Source of the DNA: Paenibacillus sp. SYP-B4298
Lineage (GTDB): Bacteria; Bacillota; Bacilli; Paenibacillales; Paenibacillaceae
DNA: 64,000 nt
Direction: 5' to 3'
Assembly (NCBI RefSeq): GCF_027627475.1
Contig: NZ_CP115484.1
Coordinates: 3,890,001-3,954,000, forward strand
Both the position numbers and the translations under genes were made by a program. Below, piece by piece: positions 51,715-60,499 of this stretch. The number at the start of each line of letters is the position of its first letter. The stretch's first letter is position 1. Below the pieces are notes generated by a model, which worked only from the letters and a program-made list of their open reading frames with translations, was not told the DNA's origin and ran no database searches.

Positions 51715-52414
51715 CGCGATACACCTCCAGACGGTAGCCCAGCCCCCGAAGAGTTACGATGCGGAATTCGTTCTCATACGCCTCGAACCGGTCTCTCAAG
51801 CGCTTGACATGGGTGTCTACCGTTCGCTCGTCACCATCATATTCGTAGCCCCATATTTGCTCAATCAGCCTGTTGCGTGTGAACAATATTCCCGGATGAC
51901 TTGCCAGCATGAGCAGCAGCTCGAACTCCTTGAGCGGAATCGATTCACTGCGTCCGTCCTTATATCGCACGAGATAGCTCGTTTTGTCCAGGGTAATGCC
52001 GCCCAGCATCACCAGCTCGGAGATCGAGATGAGATAGCGCTTGAGCAGCGCCTTTACCCGCAGCACCAGCTCCATCGGTTCAAACGGCTTGACCAAATAA
52101 TCATCTGTACCAAGCTGAAAGCCCTTGATGCGGTCAAACGGCTCCCCCTTGGCCGTCATCATCAATATCGGCTTGTCACCGGACTCGCGGAGACGGCGGC
52201 ATAGCTCCCAGCCGTCCATACGCGGCATCATCACATCCAGCACGACAAGATCAACCGGATAGCTCTGGCAATACGCCCAGGCCTCCTCGCCATTGGCCTT
52301 CTCGACAACCTGCATCCCTTCATCCTCAAGGTATAGCTTGACCAACTCCCGAATATGCGATTCATCGTCTACGACCATTACTGTCGTCAGGTGCGCTCCC
52401 TCCCTTCTATCCAC
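51710..52414 (-). CDS. OmpR-family response regulator
   Basis: About 234 residues. Receiver with VMVVDDESHIREL, the phospho-acceptor in VDLVVLDVMMPRMDGWEL, MMTAKG and YLVKPFEP; winged-helix domain with IPLKEFELLLMLA, RTVDTHVKRLRDR and LRGLGYRLE. The start is unsettled: GTG 52414 has no ribosome site, whereas GAAGGGAGGGAG lies 7 bases before an in-frame CTG at 52390; ATG 52378 is 19 bases away. It lies 17 bases after the RND gene, and its stop overlaps the kinase start, so all three form one operon. Confidence 0.88.
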   Translation of the reverse strand: MDRREGAHLTTVMVVDDESHIRELVKLYLEDEGMQVVEKANGEEAWAYCQSYPVDLVVLDVMMPRMDGWELCRRLRESGDKPILMMTAKGEPFDRIKGFQLGTDDYLVKPFEPMELVLRVKALLKRYLISISELVMLGGITLDKTSYLVRYKDGRSESIPLKEFELLLMLASHPGILFTRNRLIEQIWGYEYDGDERTVDTHVKRLRDRFEAYENEFRIVTLRGLGYRLEVYRD

Positions 52415-52430
52415 TGGATCACGTTCTTAT

Positions 52431-55400
52431 TTACCACTGTTCTTGTTCCTGTACATCGTGTCGGCTCCATGCGAGATGATAAATGACCGGTACAACAATC
52501 AGAGTCAGCATCGTAGAGCTGAACAAGCCGCCGATCACTGTAATGGCCAATCCACCCGAGATGAGGCTCGTAGTGGAGCCGGATAAAGCCAAGGGGACTA
52601 GCGCCAGCATCGTTGCACATGCGGTCATCAAGATCGGGCGCAGTCGCGTCTTCGACGCTTCAACAATAGCTTCGGTCAGGCCCATGCCGGATGCGCGATT
52701 GTTCTCGACCCGATCCAGCAGGACGACGGCATTGGTCACGACGATGCCAACGAGCATCAGCATTCCGATCATGCCGCTCATCGAGAGCGGTTGTCCCGCA
52801 ATCAGCAGCGCACCGAGCGCTCCAACCGGAATGAACACAAGCGAGGACATGATGATCAGTGGTGTCCTTAGTCCGCCGAAGGTGATACTCATGACCAAAA
52901 ATACGAGTCCTACTGCAGCTCCCATAGCTATGCCTATGTTCACAAAGCCTTCACTAATCATCTCCAGTCCGCCTCCGACATTGGCTTCGACGCCCTCTGG
53001 AAATACGAGGCTATTCAGATCGGCTTCAACGCGCTTGGTTACCGCTGACACCTCGTCCTCATTTTTTACCGTAGCGCTGACCTTGGCATACATCCGTCCA
53101 TCATCATGATTGACTGTAATCCAGGCATGCTCTTCCGTAATGTCCGCTATTTCTTTCAGTTGCCTGATTCCCCCCTGTGTCGCAATCGGTATGCTCTCCA
53201 ATTGCTCCCGGGACACAATGTCCTGCTTGTAGGATACGGTTATGCTTCTGGATTTGTTGTCCAGCGTGTAGGTTCCTGCATCCACAGGACGCAGGCGCTC
53301 GCCGACGGTCTGCATCACCAGATAAGGGCTGACGTTCAGATCGATACCCTCCTGATTCAGCTCGATCCCCCATTTTGGAGTCACTTCATTCATATTATTG
53401 GCAATATCCTTCACATCGCCGTTTTGCTTCAAGAGCGCCTCAACCTGCTTCGAGGCTTCCGCCAGGCTCTCCACATTAGACGAGTACAAATTCACCTCGA
53501 TGGTATTGCCGGTCGGTGGGCCTTGCTGCTCGCCCTCCTTAACCTGGACGGCTGTGTCCGGCACCACGGCAGCGGCTACGTCTGGCAGCTCTGCGTTCAG
53601 TTGCTCCACGACGTGCTTCATATCTGTTCCTTCGGCGAACTGCACGTTCACCGTCGCCTTGTTCTTGCCGCCCGCGGAGAGGATCGGACTTGCTCCACTG
53701 CTCCCAACAGACGCCTGATAGCTCTCAAGACCGGTCAGCTCCTGCACATAGTGTTCAATCTTCGCAGTGACGTTATCCGTCTGCTCCAGGCTGCTCTGGG
53801 CGGGCAAGACAAGCTCGATTGTTGCATTGGGAGTAGCGCTTGCCGGAAAGAAGACGACGCCGAGCGCCGGGATCAGACTTAGCGAGCCAATCAGCAGCGC
53901 AACCGCCGCTGCAAGCACAGTCTTCTTGCGCTTCAATGCGCCACGAATGATGCGCTCAAACCGATCTGCCAGCCAGCTCGGCTCTTTATGCGCCTTGACA
54001 TTGCGGAAGTACCGACTGCCAAGCACTGGAATCAGCATAATCGCGACGAGCAAGGAGGTGACAATGGAAATGACGACCGCAATTGAGAACGGCCGGAAAA
54101 ATTCTCCGATAATGCCACCCACGAAAGCAAGCGGTGCAAACACGACTACAGTAGCAATAGTGGAGGAAGCGACAGGGCCAATTACTTCCTTCGTAGCCTG
54201 ATAGGCAAGCGCCTTGCCCTTGAGCTGGTCACCCTTTTCCTGGCGCCATCTGAATATATTTTCGATTACCACAATGCTGTCATCCACAATTCGTCCGATC
54301 GATACCGCAATCCCGCCCAATGTCATAATATTGAGTGTATAATCCATCTGGTTCAGCACTGCGATCGTCGCAAAGATGGAAATTGGCAGGGAAAGAATCG
54401 AGATCAAGGTGGCTCTTACATTGCGCAAAAACAGGAAAATGATGAGCACACAGAACAGCGCTCCGTATAGTCCTTCCTTCACCAGTCCATCTACCGACTT
54501 GTTGATTTCCTTACCCAGATCGGTAATGACATGCACATTCAGCTCTCCGCTCTGCTCGTAGGCAGCCAGCGCCTCCTTAACGGCATCGGCGACATCCGCC
54601 GTGTTCGCATCCTGCTCCTTCACCACCTCCACCACATAGCTCGGCTCGCCATTGAAGCGAACAAGCTCGTCGCTGGAGGTCGAAGTGCGAATCTCGGCGA
54701 TGTCGGACAGCACGAGCGGCTGGCTTCCAGCCGCGGACGCCTCCGCTCCCGCTGACGCAGCACTTCCCGCCGGAAGCTGGCCTTGGGCCATCGAAGAAGG
54801 CGATGCCCCCCCTGCACCAGCCCCTGAAGCAGTCCCTGCGGCAGAACCTCCCGGAGGCTGCTGCCCCGAGCCACTGGTGCTTGCGCTCGGCGAGGCGGCT
54901 GCTCCGAGCTTAAGCTGCTCCACCTGCTCCAGGGATTGCAGCTTGCCGGTCAGGCGGATCGGGATGGTGACGTCATCTTGTGAGACAGCCCCCAGCGGCA
55001 GAGCATAGTCGGCCGCTTGCAATGCACTCTTGATCGAGCTGAGAGAAATACCGGCTTGCGCAGCCTTTTCCTTGTCGACAACAATGTCCAGATGCTCAGA
55101 GGCAATCCCTTTGAGCCGCACCGAGTAGACGCCATCGAGCTTTTCCAGCTCCGGCGCAATGACCTCCTCCAGTCTGGTTTGCAATGCTTGAGCATCCTCT
55201 GTCGCGGAGAAGATGGCTGCTTGATAGATCGGCTGCGAATTCGCAGACTGTCTAAGAAAGCTCACTGTCGCGTTGTCCGGCAAGTCCACCTTGTTGACGG
55301 CGGACTCGATCTTTGCCGATAGCTCGTCCATATCCGAGCCGAACGGGTATTGAATAATAATACTTGCTATGTTCTCCGAGGTCGTGCTAGTTAACGACTC

Positions 55401-55634
55401 ATAGCCCTTTACGGACTGCAGACTAGCCTCGATCGGCCCGGTAACCGCAGCTTCAATCTCTTCGGTCGACGCTCCCGGCTGAGCGACCTGAATGAACACC
55501 GCGGGAAATTCCAGATCCGGGAAGGTCTGCTGCTTGATCTGTGTTGCAGCAAACAAACCGTAACCCATAACCAGCATACATAGAATGACAACCGCTGTTC
55601 CATTTTTCAGACTGAATTTTGTCATCCAACTCAT
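52431..55634 (-). CDS. RND-family efflux transporter (SwrC/YerP-like)
   Basis: 1067 residues from ATG 55634, with AAAGGTGA 8 bases upstream; the frame to 55694 is not supported. Twelve helices in two repeats, each with a large outer domain. Typical segments are KNGTAVVILCMLVMGYGLFA, QVAQPGASTEEIEAAVT, the proton-relay helix AVSIGRIVDDSIVVIENIF and the second-repeat helix GMIGMLMLVGIVVTNAVVLLDRV. A Ser/Gly/Ala/Pro-rich insertion of about 60 residues (about 244-306) interrupts the first outer domain. Gram-positive members export surfactin-like lipopeptides and other amphiphiles. No membrane-fusion protein is encoded next to it. Upstream gene of the two-component pair. Confidence 0.9.
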   Translation of the reverse strand: MSWMTKFSLKNGTAVVILCMLVMGYGLFAATQIKQQTFPDLEFPAVFIQVAQPGASTEEIEAAVTGPIEASLQSVKGYESLTSTTSENIASIIIQYPFGSDMDELSAKIESAVNKVDLPDNATVSFLRQSANSQPIYQAAIFSATEDAQALQTRLEEVIAPELEKLDGVYSVRLKGIASEHLDIVVDKEKAAQAGISLSSIKSALQAADYALPLGAVSQDDVTIPIRLTGKLQSLEQVEQLKLGAAASPSASTSGSGQQPPGGSAAGTASGAGAGGASPSSMAQGQLPAGSAASAGAEASAAGSQPLVLSDIAEIRTSTSSDELVRFNGEPSYVVEVVKEQDANTADVADAVKEALAAYEQSGELNVHVITDLGKEINKSVDGLVKEGLYGALFCVLIIFLFLRNVRATLISILSLPISIFATIAVLNQMDYTLNIMTLGGIAVSIGRIVDDSIVVIENIFRWRQEKGDQLKGKALAYQATKEVIGPVASSTIATVVVFAPLAFVGGIIGEFFRPFSIAVVISIVTSLLVAIMLIPVLGSRYFRNVKAHKEPSWLADRFERIIRGALKRKKTVLAAAVALLIGSLSLIPALGVVFFPASATPNATIELVLPAQSSLEQTDNVTAKIEHYVQELTGLESYQASVGSSGASPILSAGGKNKATVNVQFAEGTDMKHVVEQLNAELPDVAAAVVPDTAVQVKEGEQQGPPTGNTIEVNLYSSNVESLAEASKQVEALLKQNGDVKDIANNMNEVTPKWGIELNQEGIDLNVSPYLVMQTVGERLRPVDAGTYTLDNKSRSITVSYKQDIVSREQLESIPIATQGGIRQLKEIADITEEHAWITVNHDDGRMYAKVSATVKNEDEVSAVTKRVEADLNSLVFPEGVEANVGGGLEMISEGFVNIGIAMGAAVGLVFLVMSITFGGLRTPLIIMSSLVFIPVGALGALLIAGQPLSMSGMIGMLMLVGIVVTNAVVLLDRVENNRASGMGLTEAIVEASKTRLRPILMTACATMLALVPLALSGSTTSLISGGLAITVIGGLFSSTMLTLIVVPVIYHLAWSRHDVQEQEQW

Positions 55635-55914
55635 CTGTAATCTCACCTTTCTAATCTGTGTCTGAATTGAATTATACATGCTGTTTTTGTACACAATTTG
55701 TACGGCGTTAAAAAACGTCGGATACAGGCCGGATTCTGCCCGCCGTGAGTATTCCTCTACTGCCGCGAAGCGTGAAGGGCCATCACTTCAATTGGAACAG
55801 GAAATTACTGTAATTAATGGATGCAATCATCTAATCACATACGTTTAATTCATCTTTGGGCTTTAAGCTGCTGAACATATAAGCTTTTTATGTGAACATC
55901 TATACTTTATCAGG
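55635..55914. other. intergenic region between RND and GH43 genes
   Basis: 280 bases between divergent genes. The first 60 should hold the RND promoter on the minus strand; no clear operator is seen. The remainder is AT-rich without gene or repeat. Confidence 0.35.
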
Positions 55915-55943
55915 TTCGACGCGAACTGTATTTTTGATACAAT
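55915..55943 (+). promoter_or_regulatory. sigma-A-type promoter of the GH43 gene
   Basis: TTCGAC and TACAAT separated by 17 bases, with the ribosome site GGAGG 38 bases further on. No operator palindrome is seen beside it. Confidence 0.5.
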
Positions 55944-55992
55944 AGAGTTATGCGTCTGCAACCAGAATAGATTACGATACGGAGGATTGGAC

Positions 55993-56973
55993 ATGAATGA
56001 ACCGGTAAAACCAAATGAGCCGATCGTCAAGCATATCTACACTGCTGACCCGTCTGCTCATGTATTTGAGGGCAAGCTATACATCTACCCTTCCCACGAT
56101 CTTGATCATGAGAACACATCCAATGATAATGGTGACCAGTATGATATGGAAGACTATCATGTACTGTCCATTGACAGCCTGGATGCACCTTGCGTCGATC
56201 ACGGGGAAGCGCTTCATCTGCGTGATATTCCTTGGGCGAAGCAGCAGCTATGGGCGCCTGATGCAGCCTACCGCAATAATACGTACTATCTGTTCTTCCC
56301 TGCCAGGGACAAGGAGGGAATCTTCAGACTCGGCGTAGCGACAAGCCCTTCGCCATCAGGGCCGTTCACTCCCGAGCCGAACTACATTCCGGGCAGCTTC
56401 AGCATCGATCCGGCTGTCTTCATTGATGAGGACGATCAGGCTTATGTCTACTTCGGCGGACTGTGGGGCGGCCAATTGGAGAAGTGGCAGACGGGCGCTT
56501 ACGTCGAGGATGCAGAAGGGCCGGAGCCATCTGCTCCAGCGATTGGCCCTCGTGTAGCCAAGCTGAGCGAGGACATGCTCTCCTTCCAGCACGATGCATT
56601 GGAAATCTCGATCCTTGACGAGAACGGCCAGCCGCTGACCGCTGGCGATGAGGAGCGCCGTTACTTTGAAGGGCCGTGGATGCACAAATATAACGGAACC
56701 TACTACTTGTCCTATTCGACTGGCTCGACGCATCAGATTGTGTACGCGACCAGCGACAATCCGCTTGGCCCGTTCACCTATCGCGGCGTCATCCTGACGC
56801 CGGTGCTCGGCTGGACGACGCATCATTCGATCGTCGAGTTCCAAGGCAAATGGTATCTGTTCTACCATGACAGCTCGCTCTCTGGCGGCGCTGACAATAA
56901 ACGCTCTGTCAAATTTACCGAGCTGCATTACAACGAGGATGGCACCATTCAGATGATTCCTTATCCATCCTAG
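55993..56973 (+). CDS. glycoside hydrolase family 43 (arabinofuranosidase/xylosidase-like)
   Basis: 326 residues from ATG 55993, 8 bases after GGAGG. A five-bladed beta-propeller enzyme with the three catalytic carboxylates: IYTADPSAHVFEGKLYIYPS (general base Asp), SFSIDPAVFIDEDDQAYVYF (pKa-modulating Asp) and RRYFEGPWMHKYNGTYYLSY (general acid Glu). No signal peptide, so it acts on imported arabino- or xylo-oligosaccharides in the cytoplasm. The closest outline is the single-domain GH43 group with N-terminal NEPIVKHIYTADPS. It is a monocistronic unit ending at a strong hairpin. Exact sugar specificity cannot be read from the sequence. Confidence 0.88.
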   Translation: MNEPVKPNEPIVKHIYTADPSAHVFEGKLYIYPSHDLDHENTSNDNGDQYDMEDYHVLSIDSLDAPCVDHGEALHLRDIPWAKQQLWAPDAAYRNNTYYLFFPARDKEGIFRLGVATSPSPSGPFTPEPNYIPGSFSIDPAVFIDEDDQAYVYFGGLWGGQLEKWQTGAYVEDAEGPEPSAPAIGPRVAKLSEDMLSFQHDALEISILDENGQPLTAGDEERRYFEGPWMHKYNGTYYLSYSTGSTHQIVYATSDNPLGPFTYRGVILTPVLGWTTHHSIVEFQGKWYLFYHDSSLSGGADNKRSVKFTELHYNEDGTIQMIPYPS

Positions 56974-57052
56974 AGCAGCTAATGATAGCAAGCTGATTTG
57001 CTCCCTCTAGATAGCCCCTTATCCATAGAGAGAACAATGTTAGAATGTGAAA

Positions 57053-57098
57053 AAATACGGCCGTAGCCCTGAATTCGATGGAATTCAGGGCTACGGCC
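57053..57098. terminator. bidirectional terminator
   Basis: An 18-bp perfect stem (GGCCGTAGCCCTGAATTC arm) with a GATG loop between the convergent GH43 and LURP-one-like genes. On the minus strand it is followed by a run of Ts. Confidence 0.85.
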
Positions 57099-57194
57099 AT
57101 TACATGACTGAATGAATTGTCTGTCTTTCTATCCGTACTCGCTTAGCAATAATCAAGCGATGATCCGCTAATATGAATCTCCATTTGTAACTCC

Positions 57195-57716
57195 TTAATT
57201 TTTCAAAGCTAATATAAAATACAGCGCGGCAACTTCAGAAATATCAAGTGTCGAATCAAAAATATCAAAAGTAACTAGATTGGATTGAGGCGGCATTAAT
57301 CCCGCCGGTATCGCTTCAGCAATTTTTTTATTATTTATCGAAAAGCGAACAATCCGGTCAGCAAAATCTTTTTTGATCCAAACTTGCTCATCATTTTTGG
57401 TATATAGAAATTGAGGGTTCGTTTTAATTTTTGTCTTGCTTTCCATTTTGTGCTCTTGATCCCCTATGAGTATTCTCCAGCGTTCAACGATCAACGTTTT
57501 GACGTTGTTCACCTCAACTACATGCAGAACCAATTGTTTGTCGCTATCATACACTTTTACATTATTTACGAAGTTATCGAAGATCAAATTGATTGTACGC
57601 TGCGTCCAATTGGCATGATAGCGCTGTATATAACCAATGATCCCCCCTGTTTCATCCTTTATTTCGCATATAGATGTATTATTTCTTAAAAAAGGAAAAC
57701 GAATCGTATACTTCAT
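57195..57716 (-). CDS. LURP-one-related/tubby-like protein
   Basis: 173 residues from ATG 57716 (MKYTIRFPFLRNNTSICEI), chosen as a typical family start; the frame continues to 57746. The sequence is beta-rich with blocks such as IKDETGGIIGYIQRY, NVKVYDSDKQLVLHV and DRIVRFSINNKKIAEA, the pattern of bacterial LOR/YxjI-type single-domain proteins that bind membranes or lipids. Function is unknown. The gene and the small neighbour at 57761 are distinctly AT-rich compared with the rest of the window, which suggests later acquisition. Confidence 0.6.
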   Translation of the reverse strand: MKYTIRFPFLRNNTSICEIKDETGGIIGYIQRYHANWTQRTINLIFDNFVNNVKVYDSDKQLVLHVVEVNNVKTLIVERWRILIGDQEHKMESKTKIKTNPQFLYTKNDEQVWIKKDFADRIVRFSINNKKIAEAIPAGLMPPQSNLVTFDIFDSTLDISEVAALYFILALKN

Positions 57717-57760
57717 ATCATATACCTCGAATAATAGAGATAACAAGCCGACTTGGATAC

Positions 57761-57979
57761 TTAGGCAACCTTTCCCTTACTGGATAAATGAAAAGAATTA
57801 ACAATGGAATACACCCAAATGATGGGGTAAATGAAAATTCCAATAACAACGGAAATAAGTAAGATGGAAATAAAATCAATTATAATCAACAAAACTCCTT
57901 TTTTAACATATCCAAGATATAAATGTCCTAAGCCTGGGTAAATCACAGACAGAAGAACCGCCAACCAAGTCTTCTTCAA
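57761..57979 (-). CDS. small TM2-like membrane protein
   Basis: 72 residues with two hydrophobic segments: KKTWLAVLLSVIYPGLGHLY and VLLIIIDFISILLISVVIGI, ending in a short polar tail. The PGLGHLYLGYVKKG turn is the signature of TM2-domain-like and other small two-helix proteins common in Firmicutes. It lies 45 bases upstream of the LOR-like gene on the same strand, probably one operon. Function unknown. AT-rich like its neighbour. Confidence 0.6.
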   Translation of the reverse strand: MKKTWLAVLLSVIYPGLGHLYLGYVKKGVLLIIIDFISILLISVVIGIFIYPIIWVYSIVNSFHLSSKGKVA

Positions 57980-58136
57980 TCCAATTCCCCCTCATCTACT
58001 ATCATATTTAATCACCCAAAATTTATCAACTATAAACAAAATTGCATAATATCATTTCGTTATCTTGCGCTTCCATTGCTCCTGTTGTCCATCCGACGTT
58101 ATTTCAGGGTATACTTAGGGAGAGGGGGGATCAAGG

Positions 58137-58784
58137 ATGAAGGATGAGTTGATTCTAGAGACATCAGATCGCCGGCAGGCGGATGGGAGCGACCGCGTAC
58201 AGCAGGAGCAGCAGCTCCCTAGGCCACTGACGGAGGAGCAATGGCGAGCAGTCCGGGATAATGATTCGTCCTATGATGGTCGTTTCTTCTATGCTGTGAA
58301 GACGACAGGCATTTTTTGCCGTCCTTCCTGCAAATCCAGGGTACCCAATCGGGAGAATATCGGCTGGTTTCATTCGTCGCAGGAAGCGTTGGCCGCCCAG
58401 TATCGCCCCTGCAAGCGATGTCGACCTACCCTTGAACGATGGCCGGATGAGGAATGGGTTGCCGCTATCGCTCGCTATGCAGAACAATATTATCGCGCCC
58501 CGCTATCGCTAGAGGAGCTAGCACAGTTGAGCCATGGAACCCCCTATCATCTACATCGCACCTTCAAACGAATCAAGGGGGTCACGCCCCTGGACTATAT
58601 TCAGAGCTTGCGAATCAATGAGGCCAAATCACTGCTCGCACACTCGCCGCTAAGCATAGCCGAAGTGGGCCGAGCGGTCGGCATGACCAACACCTCTTAT
58701 TTCATTACACTATTCAAGAAAAAAACCGGCCATACTCCGAACGCCTATCGGCAGTTGCATCAACAACAGCAGCCGCACGCTTAG
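58137..58784 (+). CDS. adaA: AdaA-type methylphosphotriester-DNA methyltransferase/AraC regulator
   Basis: 215 residues. The N-terminal Ada domain (about 30-105) has the four-Cys zinc site: GIFCRPSCKSR and PCKRCRP; its first Cys accepts the methyl group from phosphotriesters. The C-terminal AraC half has two helix-turn-helix units, LSLEELAQLSHGTPYHLHRTF and SIAEVGRAVGMTNTSYFITLF, ending KKTGHTPNAYRQ. Methylation converts it into an activator of the adaptive response. GGGGGGATCAAGG lies before the ATG. The O6-methylguanine transferase gene follows after about 100 bases, as in B. subtilis adaA-adaB. Confidence 0.92.
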   Translation: MKDELILETSDRRQADGSDRVQQEQQLPRPLTEEQWRAVRDNDSSYDGRFFYAVKTTGIFCRPSCKSRVPNRENIGWFHSSQEALAAQYRPCKRCRPTLERWPDEEWVAAIARYAEQYYRAPLSLEELAQLSHGTPYHLHRTFKRIKGVTPLDYIQSLRINEAKSLLAHSPLSIAEVGRAVGMTNTSYFITLFKKKTGHTPNAYRQLHQQQQPHA

Positions 58785-58886
58785 CCCGTTCGGCCGTAAT
58801 AGGCCGGTCATGCGATAGAACTCATGGAACAGAATTACACAAGCAGAATCGGCAGAAGCCGCTCTGCACGGAGAGGAGAATGAATC

Positions 58887-59447
58887 ATGTCTGTCCCAAC
58901 CCCAATCCTGTACTGGTCTGTGCTGGAGACTGAGGACTGGAGGCTGCATCTGGCAGCAACAGAGGAGGGCCTATGCTTTGTCGGCGCACATGGTCAGCCG
59001 TACACCGAGCTGACCGACTGGGCCTCTGCACGTTATCCTCGGCAGGCGCTGGCGCGCGATGACAGCCGGCTCCAGCCCTATGCAGCAGAGCTCGCAGCTT
59101 TCCTGCTAGGCAAGCAAGAACACTTCGCCCTGCCGCTTGCCTGCCGGGGGACGTCCTTTCAGGAGAGTGTCTGGCAGGCGCTCCGCGCTATCCCTTATGG
59201 AGAGACCCGATCGTATTCGGATATTGCCCGGGCAATCGGCAGGCCAGCGGCTGTGCGGGCGGTCGGCGCTGCGATCGGCGCTAACCCGGTACTCATCGCT
59301 ATTCCCTGCCATCGGGTCGTTGGCAAGAATGGCACGCTGACCGGCTATCGCGGCGGCTTGGACATGAAGAGTCGGCTGCTAGCAATGGAGTCTGGCCGCC
59401 CGCTAACAGCTACGGCGGCTGCTCCTGCCTCCGTTGAGATACGCTGA
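58887..59447 (+). CDS. adaB: methylated-DNA-[protein]-cysteine S-methyltransferase (AdaB/Ogt)
   Basis: 186 residues. The active-site block IAIPCHRVVGKNGTLTGYRGG contains the alkyl-accepting Cys, and the preceding helix FQESVWQALRAIPYGETRSY is the DNA-binding element. The protein removes methyl groups from O6-methylguanine in a suicide reaction. The frame starts at the ATG read as MSVPTPILYW, behind AGAGGAG. It lies downstream of adaA and convergent to the alkD-like gene, completing a three-gene alkylation-repair group. The Ala/Pro-rich tail after the domain (ATAAAPASVEIR) is not conserved. Confidence 0.92.
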   Translation: MSVPTPILYWSVLETEDWRLHLAATEEGLCFVGAHGQPYTELTDWASARYPRQALARDDSRLQPYAAELAAFLLGKQEHFALPLACRGTSFQESVWQALRAIPYGETRSYSDIARAIGRPAAVRAVGAAIGANPVLIAIPCHRVVGKNGTLTGYRGGLDMKSRLLAMESGRPLTATAAAPASVEIR

Positions 59448-59510
59448 CGCTAACAGCGCCAGAGCCCCGCATTCCTCGGCTATTGTCCTGCGACAACGTT
59501 AACCAGCACT

Positions 59511-59563
59511 ACTGCTGCCTGCCTAATGCCTAAACCTGACTTCGGCATTAGGCAGGCAGCAGT
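59511..59563. terminator. bidirectional terminator
   Basis: A 20-bp perfect stem (ACTGCTGCCTGCCTAATGCC arm) with a 13-base loop between the convergent adaB and alkD-like genes. No T tract follows, but the stem is very stable. Confidence 0.75.
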
Positions 59564-59576
59564 GCGGTTATGGTCA

Positions 59577-60281
59577 TCAGGCGTTCCCCAGGCTTCGAGC
59601 CGCGCTCCGCATAGCGCGGATGGCCTCCTTATCGTTAGTGCTGACGCGGCGCGATTCGACTATTTTTTGCAGCGCCTTGCTGTATGTCGCCTGATCCAGT
59701 GAGCAGTGCTGGAGATAGGCCATCGTCCGCTCGGGCAGCCTCGCGAAACAGACCGATACCGCCCAGGCTACTGCCATCTTGACGTAGTAGCCATCATGCC
59801 GTATCTGATCTAGCTGCGTCAGCACCTGTTCGATATATTCTTCATCTACATAGTAGTTCAGCAGCATCACCACACCGAAGCGCAGCTCATACTCCTGCGC
59901 CCCCCGCAGGTACGGCTGCAAGAACTGCCATATGCGCGGACGGTGTGCGGCCGTGATCTTCAACCCCGAGCAGAAGCTGTCACATACCGACCAGTTATCG
60001 ATGCGCGGCACGAATGCAGCGACCTGCTGCAAAACCTCCTCCACATCTGCCCGTATATACCCGATCACCATGCCCTGCAGCATGACTTCCTCAAACCATT
60101 CTCCATCAGCCGAGGCCAGATAAGCGGCCCAGTCGCCGCGAGCGATCTGCTTGGCCAACGCCCGCAGATGAGGCAGACGTACCCCCATCATCGGGCCAAC
60201 CTCAGGAATTAACGCCGAAGCAAATGCCCGGTATGACTCCTCTGCAAGCTCCTGCAGCTTGGTTCTGATCTGCTGCTCCAT
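59577..60281 (-). CDS. DNA alkylation repair glycosylase (AlkD-like, HEAT repeats)
   Basis: 234 residues from ATG 60281, because AAAGGAG lies 11 bases upstream; the ATG at 60308 has only a weak site. The protein is built of HEAT-like helical pairs. Family blocks are MGVRLPHLRALAKQIARGDW, NWSVCDSFCSGLK (the WxxxD region that faces the lesion), YELRFGVVMLLNYYVDEEYI and YYVKMAVAWAVSVCFARLP. AlkD-type enzymes excise 3- and 7-alkylated purines without flipping the base. It adds base-excision repair to the adjoining adaA-adaB genes. Confidence 0.88.
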   Translation of the reverse strand: MEQQIRTKLQELAEESYRAFASALIPEVGPMMGVRLPHLRALAKQIARGDWAAYLASADGEWFEEVMLQGMVIGYIRADVEEVLQQVAAFVPRIDNWSVCDSFCSGLKITAAHRPRIWQFLQPYLRGAQEYELRFGVVMLLNYYVDEEYIEQVLTQLDQIRHDGYYVKMAVAWAVSVCFARLPERTMAYLQHCSLDQATYSKALQKIVESRRVSTNDKEAIRAMRSAARSLGNA

Positions 60282-60499
60282 CTTTGCCGTCGCTCCTTTT
60301 GCCTTCATGAGTATCTATCCCTGCCGCTACATCCTTGCCACTCATGCAGTTGGCTCAGCAGTCTTTAGTCTAATGATACCGCAGCGGCGGGAGCATGCCC
60401 ATGCTCCAGGAATGAAACAGCAAGATCGCGTTACCCCGTCAGCTGAAGCCGCGGGTGGAGCCGTTGCATTCTCGCCTTCTTGCCTTATTGCCTTCGTAT

